NCBI RefSeq assembly: GCF_921293095.1
Contig: NC_060246.1
Coordinates: 109,658,941 to 109,722,940, forward strand
Length of the DNA: 64,000 nt
Direction of reading: 5' to 3'
Source of the DNA: Ischnura elegans
Lineage: Eukaryota > Arthropoda > Insecta > Odonata > Coenagrionidae
Numbering within the stretch: the stretch's first letter is position 1; each line of letters begins with the position of its first letter. Both the position numbers and the translations under genes were made by a program. This document shows, piece by piece, positions 19,311-32,536 of this stretch. The notes below the pieces were generated by a model, which was given only the letters and a program-made list of their open reading frames with translations, was not told where the DNA came from and ran no database searches.

Positions 19311-22300
19311 AGAGAGGGAGGGTTGGAATGAAGAAACGCGCCCCCTGGGGGGTTTTTCCCTTTCACACTTTCCCTTTTTTCCCGGAGGCGGCGCCACCTC
19401 GGTGGTCCGGGGATGAGCGTGTTTCCGCCAATGACGTAACGAAATAGGGCATGAAAACAAAATAGGAGTTGACATAGTCATGAGCCTCACCATGAATTAT
19501 AAACGCGCTTTGCCGAAAGAAATCGGATAACCGAAAACAAGCCAGAGAAATAATATTTTTACCGCGTAACCGAAGACTTTCCCTGGAGATGATATAAATG
19601 ATGTTTTCCCTTATTAGGGCTCTTAGGCTATATTTTTAATGGCCGACGTTTAAACGAGAAATTCATTTATTGGCGTCCAAACTACTTTAGCAAATATTTA
19701 TTTACGTGATGGACATAAAAATAATGCAATTGAACTGGATTCACGCAACCACAAAAACACAGGAATAATAGTGAGTTGAAATGCGATTATAATTGCAATT
19801 TAAGGGGATATCTTGTCAAGATTATCACGCTATTCAGTTTTTGGCAATCGAACAGATTTTTTTAAAGAAGTTATTTCACTTTGCGTGAATTTTCCAAACT
19901 GAAAGTTAAGCCCAAGCTAGTAGTTTATTCTGATCGATTAAATTTTACACTTCGGTTTATGAATCTATAATAGTCTATCCAACCTCAATATCAACAGCAA
20001 AAATAATAATATTTTAATACCAAGCATAGATTACATTAAAATGAACTACTCAAAGTAATGACACGCGGAAATAAAGGCAGAAATTATTTTTCAATGAAAC
20101 CTCAATTTATCGACGGATTCTGATCAAACAAGGACCGTAGCGAGTTTTATCACCTTGACGCCGATTGTGTATAATCGAAACTAATAACCGTATTGCACTG
20201 ACTCAAATGTAATGTAGCATCGAAATTTCGCAGTCCAATTTTCTATTAAATGGCCGATTCAGGAGACAATAACAACCTATGCTTTAACGTAATAATTGTT
20301 TTGCTTCAATGATGACATTTTAATATTGAAGACCGTATTGAATTTTAATCTCAATAGTCAATATATTTGCTTCAATGAAATCGCAGTCCATGACCGCATT
20401 GACGATCCTTGCCCAATATATTAAATTCAATAATTGAAATTCAGCCAAAAGGCAAACGGAAATAAAATCTCGAAATAAATCGTCACGATTTATTCCGCGT
20501 CCTTCTCATTTCGGTTCAAAATATCCACAGTCATTCCAGCGACTCGAACATTGAGTCTTCCTTCTACCACCATTCACAGGCTTCAGGTTAAATTGGCGCA
20601 CTTTACAAGGCCATGCTTTGCTGTAACGAGGATGGAGAGCGAGGGACGAAGCGACATGACGAGGAGGAAGAGACTAGAGGAGAGAGGTGGGGGAAAGACG
20701 GGCTAGGATCCAAACACCACCACAAAAAGGAATGGTCGCCTCGGGAAGAGAGGCGAGGGGGACTGGCATGCAAACAAACAAGGCCACCATAAATGAAATA
20801 GCCACTCCCAAATGCGAGACGACAATACAATCCGTCATGACGATGATGTGTGTATAGTATAAGGTGTCTTGCAGACATTCCACCCACGACCACTGCGCCC
20901 CCTCTGGAGACACCTTCCCTTCCCATTCCTCCATCACTCACCCTCAAAAAATTCTCTCCCCATTTCACTCTTCCTTCCACTGTCTTCCACCCTCTTTCTC
21001 TCTCTCCACGGGCAACCTTATAAACTCATCTCTCGGTGGCCCACAAATTGAGTCACTCGCCGAGAAGCTCAAATTTTCAAATGTCGAGAAAGTGAAGTGT
21101 CTTGAGGGAAGGGGAATATGTTGAGAGAGGTGTTTAAAAACATTAATTAGGACCTGAATTTGGAATGCAAACACCGCACAGGATGAGTTTTATATCCTAT
21201 AATGAAATTTATAAATTAAAACACGGAATATAGTCTCACGAAATGATACTATTCGATTGCTTCTGTACTAAGAATTCGATAGAAATTTATGGGAATTTCA
21301 AGTTTACTTTTTTATTCTGCTAAAATTAAATCGCTTCGTTTTAGAGATGATGGGAGAGTCTGAGGCAAGTACCTTAGCGCACTTCTTCTTTCGCCATTTT
21401 CTTCACTTACGTAATTCGTCCACATTCCATATCCCCTTTTATCTTCTTCCATTTTTCCAGTCTAGGCCTTCCTCAATTTTTTCTACCACCACTATTCATT
21501 CAAAGATTATCTTTTTTAATCCATCATCTCGCGGTATACGCCAATCCATTCATCCCACATTCTTTTTAAATGGTTAAAGATCGTTCACAGTGGCGTAATA
21601 TGGGTACCTTGGTGTATTTCTGTCTATTGAAGGCCAAATCCGCAAAAAAATCATTTTTCATTGCTAATTCGCGTTTAATTCTAATTTTACCTTGGACCAA
21701 TATTAAAAAGTTAAAAATTGTTCCATTTTTTCGGCGAGACTTCGAACATTGATTGCCTTTAAATCGGACATTCCAACACCAAATTCAACTAACCGTTTTA
21801 AATATAAGACACGGTCTCCGGCGTTACTTTGTAGAACGGCTTCATCATTTAAAATAAAAATACTTTGTTCAATGACCTGATGTTAGCATGATATGCAGAA
21901 ACCGGGTCGTACTATTGAAAATAAAGTGTGGAATAGAACAAAGTATTTTTTTATGGTTACCATTTTTTTTCGTGGGTGCTTTTTATTATATCTCGAAAGT
22001 GAAATTGCCAAAATATTGTGAATACGATCGTCCCCGCATTCAAATTCGCTTAACCAAAGTGTGAAAGTCAGCGGAAGTATTCGAAGGATCTGGAGGAGTG
22101 GCGATGTATTCGCATAAATCTCTCGAGGCCTCATCTCAAATCGTCGCCGCATCCTTCTTCACACACACACCACAATGAAACCCACGCACCTTCCAGCCCA
22201 TTCCCTCAACACCCAAAATCCTCTCGCCTACAGATTCGCGTGATTCGGTTCGAAAAGTGCCTTTCCCTCTTCCCACACACTTTTCAGGGTCACCCACCCC

Positions 22301-24479
22301 CAGAGAGACGATCTCTCCTCTACCCCCTGCTTCGTAGCTCAGGCGCCGAGATGGCGCAGGAGAGAGAGAGAGGCAAGTCAGTGCTGCGTCGTGGAGGTTT
22401 TTTACGGCACAAAACGATTTGATGGATCAAACTGGGTTTTTTCTTAAAATTGATATTTTACTGATTTTGAACCAAAATCAATTAATCTTTCTATGGCTGT
22501 GAATTGAAGTCCAGGTGAAGTGCCCTTTGCAAATTCTGTCGTCTTTTAGAAAATATGGAAAAGAATGTGTGGCTTCTCTGAACAGTAGCCGAAATCTGGA
22601 GTAGACTATCAGATCAACAGATGACATTTTTATTGATTCGGAAATAAATTGCTGCTTCCCAAATAGGTGCAGCTACTTGACACAGATTGTTCACTCAATA
22701 GTCTTGAACTCGTTGCAATTAAGTTTCAACTAGAAACGATTGAACACAGTCGTAGGTCGCAAATAATGATTGCTTTTTTACCCATTACCTAGTTATTACA
22801 AAGCAAAACAAGTCACATCAAAGTCCCGCCACTTATTATCAGCAAAATCAGTGGCGGTTCGGCATCAAATAAATATTAATTCTGAATCTTTTCGTAATAT
22901 GTACGACTTAGGTTACTTCATTCTCTTATCTCAAAATAAGTTCACGATTATTCTCAAAATAATGCCAGCAAACGGACGTTTTCGGTTGGCCACGTCATTG
23001 GAAGTGTTTTAACGCTAAGTAAGCTTTCGCATCTCTGTCTGCTCATGTATTCTGTTTGCCTGATAGATATTGGAATCTTTCCTAATATGTTGACTAGAAA
23101 TCACAAGTTGCATGCGCAGCGAATGAATTTGATTCAGTCATGTATTCCAAAATGGAAGCTCGCGAACGCTCATTCAAACTCGCAGGCCACTTTTGCAGCC
23201 CAGTAGAATTTTCACGAGTCCCACCGATTAAAAAAAAACAGCTAGAGTCTTTCAGAACTGCTGGAGACGGGAGAGTTTTCCACACCCTTCCTCGATCGTC
23301 ACCCACTCGCCGGCGCAATTCAACCGCGACTCTCATCGAAGTCGTTCGCAGCCTCGCTATCTTGAGTGTATATCCTGGTGAGGAATGAATGGGCGACTGA
23401 GGAAGGAAGAGCTAGAGAGCATGCAGGGGCAAGTGGGAAGGGGGAAGTGGGAGGCGACCCTCCCTCCCTCCCCCTCCTCCCATTTCCAATTTCATTCCGA
23501 GTACCCTCCCTCCCCACCTGAGACAACCCTCACCCTCTCTCCCCGACCTGCTCTGCCAAACGAATCACTCCCCCATCGACTTCTGTGTCTCGCCAGGAAT
23601 ACCCTAAACCGCCTCGCCTAATGCGGGAAACTCAGTTCACTCTTGACACACGCTCCATTTTTTCGCTAGATTCTGGTGCGAAGTTTTGAGGTTATATCAT
23701 CGCACCAAGAGTGTCCATTAGTCACTAGAGGATATTTAACGCCAGCTTTGAAGAAATTTATGCGAAATAGTTGCTATGGTAAGATACATTTATTTTGAGG
23801 GGGACCTATTTATGAAGCCGAATATTTAGTACCTAAACTCCTGATTTATTCATTATTAACTCTTGCTCATTTCAGGTAGTTTGGAGCTAGCTAAATACTA
23901 AAAGAGATGGCCCTTTTCAAATAGGTTTTCTACAAAACTTGTGAAGAAGTACTCTCTCTTTTTCGTTAACTCAGGATGTCCTTCCACCATATCTCGACTG
24001 CCTCGGTAGTTTTGATGGGGGTAGTTTTGTCACCTTCAGCCAAAATTTGGAGCAAATGTTAATCCAAAAATGAAATGAAAAAAGTATTCAGGTTGTGCAT
24101 ATGGAAACATTTTCTCCAGTCGACGAAGAGACGCAAGTACTTATTCACTGCAAGAAAAAGCAGGTAGTGGAAGCAAATATTCATTCGTCTCAGGATCGCC
24201 ATACGTTAACTTGTACAATTTTTTTTTCATGAGACGAAACCGAGATTATAATATCACCAACCCCGATGCATGCCTTCATGTACCCCTTGCGATGCCCTTA
24301 ACTCCCGTGACGCCGTGCTTTCCCCGCCCTATCGCCCCCGTGGAAGTGCCTGGATTAATTCTCTAGCCGTCAAAAGGGAAGCAGACGCCGTCACACAGGC
24401 GGAGGCGAAGTAGGAGGAAAGAAGGGAGCGGCCTTTCCTTTTGGAATCACTATTCCCACCTCTCTAGAGGGACACCGCA
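19311..24479. other. non-coding, mixed composition
   Basis: Purine-rich on the plus strand at 20640-20760, then C+T-rich at 20880-21010. Further C+T-rich patches lie at 22170-22330 and 23455-23560, with short (CA)n and (GA)n runs near 22160 and 22355. Open frames here follow composition and overlap on both strands. No gene recognised. Confidence 0.5.
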
Positions 24480-24790
24480 ATGCAAACACCTCCTCCCTTC
24501 CCTATCCCCTCTCGAAAACTGAAAAAAAACTACTCCAAACACATGCATCAACACTCCTTACTCCATCAACATTCGCCCTTTAGCACCAAAAAAGAAATAG
24601 GGAAAGAAGACTTTCTCAGAAGTTCACCGCTCGCACCACACACACGTCTCCAATTCTATCGCATCCGCACTTTTTATCTTCCTCTTTCTCGCAGTCAACC
24701 GTCAGCAAGTTTCTCTCTCTTAACCATTTTCAGGGGGTGAGTTCCGTTTCCTTTCTCCTCGCGTCCTACGGGTGTCACGATAACCCGTGC
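24480..24790 (+). repeat. diverged local duplication, copy 1 (partner near 25.43 kb)
   Basis: Shared landmarks in order with 25430-25790: CATTCGCCCT, AGGGAAAGA, CACGTCTCC/CCCGTCTCT, ATCGCATCCGCACT, TTTATC, AGCAAGTTTC, GACCATT/ACCATTTTCAGGGGG, then GGTGTCACGATAACCCGTG against GGGTCACGATAACTCGTG. The offset is about 950 bp in direct orientation. The intervening DNA is AT-rich. Confidence 0.75.
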
Positions 24791-25429
24791 AAAAAGCAAA
24801 AAAGATGTGGATCTCTCTGGATACACTCAATAAGTAATAATTTCGTTGAATTTCAATTTTTTTTTAATTTTCAAGAAATTATTGTCCCATGAAGTAAATT
24901 GTATAGATACTTCTCATGTTCGATTAATCACGTCTATGAGGCTTTTGTGTTTCAATGTATTCGTGCTAAAATTACGTTGTTTCAACCCACTAAATATATA
25001 CTATGAGGGTTTGAGATGCCAATGGATTTACATGGCTACAAGGATCTACATATAATGGATACAAGTGATTTTTTCTCAACGGAGTCAGGTAAAGTTAATT
25101 GTTAGAAAAAATACACAAAAACTTGGTTTCCAAGGGATACGAATGAGTCTCTGTTCTGTGCTGACATCGAGTAGAAAATCAAATGCACTACTAAACATTA
25201 AATTGATCTCGTTTGTTTTCTATGTCTAATTTCATACCTATCTCTGTGTAGAAAAAATAAATCACTTGTACCCCATGGCTTCTCACCGATTCATAAATAA
25301 TCCGGATTCGGGTAGTAGGTTATCGTAATCTGACCCTGATGATAAGATTGTGTGAATATACGTAACTCCGATTAGTCAGGGAAGAGATAACTTAAGTATA
25401 AAATTAACGAGAGAAACCGCATTGAAAAC

Positions 25430-25790
25430 ACTGTCCCTGCTTACGCTCTCTTCTAAAAAAAACAGCATACCCATTCCCAGCCACTCTCGCCTCCTCAGTC
25501 CGTTAGCATTCGCCCTCTCGCGCCAGAGTAGAAAAAGGGAAAGACCAAATCTCACGCCTCCTGCCATCTTTCCCCTCTCCCCCGCCCTCGCAAGCTCACC
25601 CCTCACGCCACTCACGCACACCCGTCTCTGATTCGATCGCATCCGCACTCTTTATCTCTCTCTCTCGCTGTCACTCCTCTCTAGCAAGTTTCACTCTTCT
25701 TGACCATTCTCAGGGGGATTTTCCCTTTTGCTCTCTCCTTGAAACGTCTCGGGTCACGATAACTCGTGAAAATTGAGAAGAAAACTTGGC
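25430..25790 (+). repeat. diverged local duplication, copy 2 (partner near 24.48 kb)
   Basis: Second copy of the segment at 24480-24790. The most conserved part is at the 3' side (ATCGCATCCGCACTCTTTATC, then TCAGGGGG and TCACGATAACTCGTG). C+T-rich composition makes part of the match cheap, but the non-repetitive blocks recur in the same order. Confidence 0.75.
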
Positions 25791-27179
25791 TCTCTTCATC
25801 AATGCTGTATCAGGAATTTTAATCATGGAATCGATATTAAATTCGCTAAATAATATGTCATAAAAATAGCTAGTTATTACATATTCAATTTTAAATTTTA
25901 ATAGAGATTGATAATCTCTGAGCACCTAGAAAATATATTGTACCTTTATCATATACAAGATTTGGAAATGACTCATTCATTGTGCTATTTCCTAAATAAT
26001 TTAATCAGCTATCACATATTTTAAGTAAAATTTCGACTAAAAACGATTAACCGGAAAAAATCATTAAGTGGTTGACTGAAAAATGATATTTAAAAAAAGA
26101 GGAAATTGTAGTCTGTTGAAATACGGATGAATTGGAATTGGGTACTGTATATGAAATTGGAAAATGTTGTTAAATAATCACGCATTTAAATTATGTCAGC
26201 TGCTGACAAGTCCTCGAATAATTGTTATTAACAGAGAAGTACTGATTCTTTTTATATTATGTGTATGAATATTTTGTATTTTGGTGCTTTAGAGACATCT
26301 CATTTTAATTAATCTCGTTTTAATTTATCTCGTACATTACGCTAAAATGTTTCCATGTATTAGTGGAAAATATATTAGCTTCGTTACGGCTAAATTATTT
26401 GATACAACTAGGGCTCAGGTACTTATGCGTTGTGGTCATGCCCTGATAATAATACATTTTACTGAACTAAAATGTAGGCTTTTACCATGGATATTCAGAA
26501 CTCCCATTGAAACAAGTCAGAGATGACATACGCATATAATGATTGGAAGATCAATGACGCCAAGTAAGTGTTTCTTATTTCCGACAAAAGCCATTAAATC
26601 CAAATAATTGGTACTTCAACATTCAAATTTATTCATGCCTCAAATTAATTTTGTTTTACTCCGACCAATTTACATGTTAAAACCCGTTTCCCAGAAGTTA
26701 CGTCGGACTCTGATTCGAAAAACTTGTGTCTTATGAAAAAAATACCTTTAGCTCTGGGTACATTGAGCTTCAACGAAGTTAATCCAAATGTAATTACTTA
26801 GATAAACAGTGATCGGTTGGCCCATATGTGGTGTGCAATACCTCAGAGAGATAATTTCCTTGAGACCTGATTTGCGTAGCCAACTGCCTATTAGGCTTTC
26901 ATGATTTTTTAAGGGGGCTGTCATCCTCCAATACGTAACTCCATAAACGGCTTATTATGAATAAGTATAGATAAATAACTATTAAATAAGTGTCACCTAA
27001 ATTGTGACTTAGATATAAAAGAACCAGTGCCTAGCATTAAATTCATAAGTGCTTAGTAATGCAGGATCGGTGGGTTTAAAATTAAGTACACCGAGGATTT
27101 TTCAACTAAATTAAATGCAAAGCGTTAGAAAAAATAAAATGGAAACTGAATACGACGTAGGTACTATTAAAGTGTTCCT
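25791..27179. other. non-coding, AT-rich
   Basis: Long AT-rich stretch without open frames of note or recognisable repeats. Confidence 0.5.
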
Positions 27180-27475
27180 CACTGTGAACTTTGCTTCCGT
27201 ATCAAGATCAAATTTCATGACATTGTCTTTTCCAGGTTCACACAAATTACATTTATTGCGACGAATTATTTTTTACGTTAAAATCCATTCTTAATGCTAT
27301 AACAGGAAGGAAATTGTTTGAAGGCATCGCTTCAAGCACCGACTATTTCCTGGAGAAAAACAACTCATGCATGCTTTAATGCTTGCAAATTGAAGTCCAA
27401 GTGTCATTCTTTTATAAGAATTCTAAGTTTTTCAAATCATGAGTGATTAGAGTTTTGGCGCTGACTTCAATCCAG
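27180..27475 (+). repeat. diverged local duplication, copy 1 (partner near 28.02 kb)
   Basis: Shared order with 28020-28290: ATCAAATTTCATGACATTG/ATCAAATTCCATGCCATTA, CTTTTCCAG, TTCACACAAATTACATTTATTGCG/ATCACGCAAAGTATATTTTTGCG, AGGCATCGCTTCAAGCACC/AGGCATTGCATTAAGCACC, CAACTCATGCATG, TTCTTTT.TAAGA, ATCATGA. The offset is about 830 bp in direct orientation. Confidence 0.75.
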
Positions 27476-28019
27476 ACTATAACTATAACACATAAAATAT
27501 ACTTTATAATTTTGACTTACTTCCGTTGGAACTCACTAAATATCTATATCTGGTATACATACAGTAGACTTTTCTATAAAATTAAATCTCAGATCCTCTC
27601 TCTTTTCAACGAGAATGATAAATATGAACTCCTATTAATCAATAAAAATAATTAAATTAAGCCCAAGCTCCAGATGAGAAGTCAGACATTGATAATAAAT
27701 TAAAGCAATTGAATAATTGTCATATTCCCAACTTTTACTGAAGCAAGTGATTATGCTCAACTTTATATTGTTCAGATTATAATAAAATGGCAGCTAGGGA
27801 AAATGCAAGCAGCATGAAAATCCTACACAGGATGCCCCTGATCTAAACTAGCCCCCTGATGCCCCTGCCCAGGGATCTCTGAGTATGAAAAATACCTTCA
27901 TGAAGCATTAAATAAAAAAGCCCTAATTGAGAGAGATATCGTTTTTCATTGAATTTTGGGTTTGCGTAAAAAGTGGAATGCAAATGAGCGCTTACAGCAA
28001 ATACAACTCACTACTGAAA

Positions 28020-28300
28020 CATTCCAGGAAGAAATTTTTTGTTTTCCCCTGGGGAAATCAAATTCCATGCCATTACCTTTTCCAGTATCACGCAAAGTAT
28101 ATTTTTGCGTTACAATTCAACCACAATAGGAAACAGTTTGTGAACAGGCATTGCATTAAGCACCAAGTTTTTGCTACAGCATAGCAACTCATGCATGGAT
28201 TAGTGATTGACAAATTAAACTACATGTGTTCTTTTGTAAGAGTTCAAAGAAGTGTTCATAATCATGAAGGACTAGAATTTGGATGATAACTAAATTCTAG
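28020..28300 (+). repeat. diverged local duplication, copy 2 (partner near 27.18 kb)
   Basis: Second copy of the segment at 27180-27475. An 85-codon open frame crosses it but is not conserved in the partner, so the segment is not protein-coding. Confidence 0.75.
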
Positions 28301-28407
28301 ATATCGCTTTACGGAACTTCCTCCAATAACGCAAAGCCGCTAAATGTAGCCACTCAGCGTATATGGATTCTCGGGATTCTAAAAAAGAAGAAAAGCATAT
28401 ACCCGAC

Positions 28408-28763
28408 TCATTGGGCGTAAAAAATTGGCGTTAACGATCTAGGAGGCAGAGCACCAGCGGACGGTTCGGGAAAAAATGTGTTTAGCCACTCGAAACGGTC
28501 GCGGCTCGACGTTTTTTTGTTTTTCCTCCCCCTCTTCCTTTCTCCCGGTGACCACGAGGGAGATCCCATTGATCCTCCAGACAACTGGACGTTAAGCCTC
28601 ATATCCTGGACCACCGATTTGTACACGCCGCGTAGGTATCGAACCGTGCGCTCTCCGTCAGAATAAAATACGGCCTGGTTAATTACCGTGGTCAAATTGA
28701 CGGGGTTGCTAAGGGATAGATGAGGCAATGCGCTGGGGGTCACAGTCAGACAGAGGCAGTGCG
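28408..28763 (-). CDS. possible host coding exon, unrecognised
   Basis: A minus-strand frame ends in a stop at 28408. It has a balanced, non-repetitive protein composition unlike the surrounding AT-rich DNA. The segment NPVNLTTVINQAVFYSDG then RTVRYLRGVYKSVV looks like folded-domain sequence; a basic linker and WLNTFFPEP follow. A candidate splice acceptor (TGTGACCCCCAG) lies just before the coding-like part, near 28733. The upstream Met-starting extension (to 28815) is low quality and probably intronic. I do not recognise the family. It could equally be a decayed fragment. No upstream exon was identified. Confidence 0.3.
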
Positions 28764-28829
28764 ATACAGCAATGGAATTACCAGCATGTTGTTTGTGCTG
28801 CCACCGTAGACACAACGGCCGTGGAGAAC

Positions 28830-31800
28830 TATGATCGGACGATCACATGAGATGAAGCTAATCCATTATTTGTATGATATAACGGAGTGCCGCAGGGAGA
28901 GTGACCCAGAGCTCCGATACGCAGCTATATTTATATGGAACATGGAGGCAAGAAGTAAGATATGCTAAAAGTTGTTACGATAGATATGAAAGTGAGCATG
29001 TATATGCCATGTGGTTAGACAGATTACATAAGAGAGACGCAACAAGAGCATAGTTCTGATCAAGATGAATACAATTGCACAGCAGAGCGTTTTATTGTAT
29101 CTGTGGGAACAGAAATTACATGAACACAAACTGTGTGCCTCAAAATCCGACGGCATGCTTGAAATTATTGATTGGGAACGTGTTAATACTGGATAAATTT
29201 CACCTCATTTGTTACCAACATCCCACAAAATTTATTTCACCCCAAAATGACTGCTTAACTTCAGGAAAAAATAATATCACATAAAAAGGAGGAATTTGGT
29301 CACAGATTTTAGACTTGTGTTTGCTGGAAACTTGTTTAAGGTGGGAGTAAGATCTACTTTCCTTAATTTCCTAAGTAAACGATGAAAATGTATTGTAAAA
29401 TGACCGTTGAGATAAAAAATTGCTAACTTCAGATTATCTGCAAAACAATAGGACAGCATTTGACACAAGTGACAGTATCATGACTAATATAAGTAATTTT
29501 ATAAAAGATTGTTGATAAGAAAGTTTTTGAAAGATTAGTATTCAATGAGAGTCTTAAGGGGAAGTGACTCTGCAATGCCACGATTTGGAAGAGATCGCTG
29601 TTCACTAATCACCAAAGAGATGGCGATAGTTGAGTTCAAAGATTGTGAACCTTTGCTGAGCGTTTTTTAAGTCTCTTATTTTCTTGTTCAAACAAAAACA
29701 AAATTTTTAGATAGCATAAATACAGTGAAGCTTAAGAGTATCGCATATCATGCATTCTTTCGAAGCAAATAAAATTATTTAGTGCCAATATATGAAGGGA
29801 AAGTAATAAAAATATCAAAATTAGGGAGATTACATCGATTAAATTTAGTACGAACTCTAATGTCACAATAATAATTTAAGCTGTACACTAAATAATACCG
29901 ATCCTTCAATCTCCTGAAAGTTAATACAGTAAAACGGCTATAAAATAACTCTCGACCATTTCGTTATTTAAGATCGAAGCACTTCGTGTTTTCTATCATT
30001 TTTCTTGGCTCTTAAAATGCTAATTAGATTGATATATTATGAGAAAGTAAAAAAATATACTAATTCAATTAGAGGTGCTAGTTACCTTCATCAGGGGGAG
30101 GAAAGGGACGGGCGAACGGACCCGCCAGCTATCTGTGCCGGTCCCAAACAGGTTTTTTTTTGGCGGTCCTTTCCTCCCCTCTTTTGCTCGCGGCTCAGGT
30201 ACTTCGTGGGCCCATGCGCCAACTTACGGTATACACACTATAGTGACAACACCTCGGAAGAAAAGATATTTATATAAATAATTATGACGAATAAAACGGT
30301 TTCTTTACTTATTTTTCAATAGTTTCTTTACTTCTTTTTTGATAGTTGAGGCCCATGATTAGTGCATGGGCCCGTTTGGATTTTGATAATGCTGTCATAA
30401 AGATTTGTTTTGATGAAAATTTTTTTACATGGGTTCCTGCGACTCAAACCATTGGTATTGCGTGTCATGGTCCTGCAGCAAAATATATTTGATGTTAAGA
30501 TGTTGTCTATTTTAAAATCGCCCGAAATCATGCTTGTTTCTGATGGCGCGTGCATTTCACACAATCATTTCCAGAGAGGAATAAAAAAATAATCTTCTTA
30601 CAGATTATTATACATGCAGTGCAGGTTTTTTAAATGCATCAAAGTGAAACGGTTTTTATAAATGATTAACAAAGCATGATTTGAATAATTATCAACACAA
30701 AAGGCTGTCAATATTCTCTTGTACGTGAATTACATTTTTTTTTACTTATTTTAAATAAAATTTCGGTCTTACATGAAATGTCGGTAAGCAAAGACACTCC
30801 CGAACCAAATTGAATTAAATCAACTGAACTATTCTCTCTTGTAAACCATAGCGAAAACATTACATTCAGAAAAGATTTCATGTAAAAACGTAAGAGAATG
30901 ATAATAATTCTAAGAAACACCCGGTAATTCTTTGTAATGCATTGTAAAAATATACATATATATTATGCGGCTTTTCGAAAAAAGACCAAAATAACGCAAA
31001 AGCGCATTTAATTTTTGATTTCTTTATCACCCAGCATAGCCGAACTGAAAGTATATTACTAATTTTATTTCACTGCAGATTTACCACCTTTTGAAGAATA
31101 GCATTTAAAACTGCACTCATACTATTGGGAGCCCTAGAAATTGTAGCAGCCAATGAACGTGAGATCAATTTCACTGCAGCTGCTTCCCTAGCAAAAACAT
31201 GATTTTCGGCAACCACTGAGGAAAAACCAGGCTCTATTTAGTTTATTTCTTAGGATAAAATCTAAAGGCTACGCATTTGTCTGAGGATTAATAGCAATAG
31301 TTTCCATATTTGTGTACAATGAAATTATGAAAACAATGAAAGAGCTAAATTCTCCTAAGAGACAATCAAGATCGTTAGTTATCTTCTGGATTTGGAAATT
31401 TCAGTGGTACTTTTTCCAATGTCCTATCAGGTGAACACTATTAAAATATTTAAACACACAGAGTATTAAATTAGAGCAAACTTCTCAGAAAAATCTAAGG
31501 AAGCATATCGTTTTTAATCCTTCGTGTTTGATTTAGTGACTGAAACTGAAAGCAATACCTGTTCTGAACTTGTCGATGCGTAATGCATAACCTTAAGACC
31601 ACCGCATAACTCGTTACCTGATGGCTTTCGAAGAACCTAATATAATTAACAACCACAAGGTCACCTGGAATCATTCAAAAGGAGCTTACCATACTTTCTT
31701 CTTCTTTCATTGTCATTTTCCGGAGTGAAAAACTTTACCAAAAATTAAATAAGATAACCGTTACCATCGCTGCGGGAGCAAATACGAGGTGGAGAAAAGG

Positions 31801-32473
31801 CGCTGAAAAGGGAATTATTGACACGTTGTACTTGGAAAAGTCTTGCAAAAACCTTCAATCGTAAAAGAGAAAGGTGACGCCGAAGCGCGGAAAATGGAAT
31901 GGACGAAGAAAAAGAGACGATGTGTTGAATGGCGGGAAAGACCGGAAAAGTAAGTCTTCTTTTTCTTCCTCACTTCATGTCATATCCTTTTTCTATCTTG
32001 TTAACTGTACGAGCTATCAAACCGTCTTGGTCTCACAGTTATACATCCGCTATTTTAAAAACAGCATGCTCCATCCCTGAGGCAAATAAACCTTTCCTCA
32101 TTGCCGATATTCTCAGTTGAACTGCACTCAAATTTGTAGCATGGGGTGAACTTAAGTCTCAGTTATACTCACCAACCCGTGGCTTAAAACACAAAGTGGG
32201 TGAAAGGGGGCTTAAAGTCTCCATAGTTCTACACTGAACTTATATCCTTACTTTATCTCTGAGGTAACATCACTCCACTTCCCTCTGGAGATTCATTTTG
32301 GACAATATTATTTTTTGGTGTCATTCATAGAGGCTCAGTTACTTAATACAATATATACTCATTCTGATGGTTAAAATATAACCGATATAATATTCCATAC
32401 AGTTTAGTTTACTCACATGGAGTTGCACACCTAATTATCGCATAGTAAACGCCAAAATCGGCTCTGTGATAAA
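28830..32473. other. non-coding, no gene recognised
   Basis: AT-rich DNA. A GC-richer island at 30090-30250 gives overlapping frames in two phases that I do not recognise. It may be an unrecognised short interspersed element. Confidence 0.45.
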
Positions 32474-32508
32474 AATTGTAGGGAATTTTTTAAAAATTCC
32501 CTACAATT
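32474..32508. repeat. perfect 17-bp palindrome
   Basis: AATTGTAGGGAATTTTT at 32474-32490 is the exact reverse complement of 32492-32508, with one base between. It is followed by a doubled TCTGGCTTATTTT (about 32510-32536). Its position in non-coding DNA and the short T/A run give no clear role as a terminator. Confidence 0.85.
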
Positions 32509-32536
32509 ATCTGGCTTATTTTCTGGCTTATTTTCC

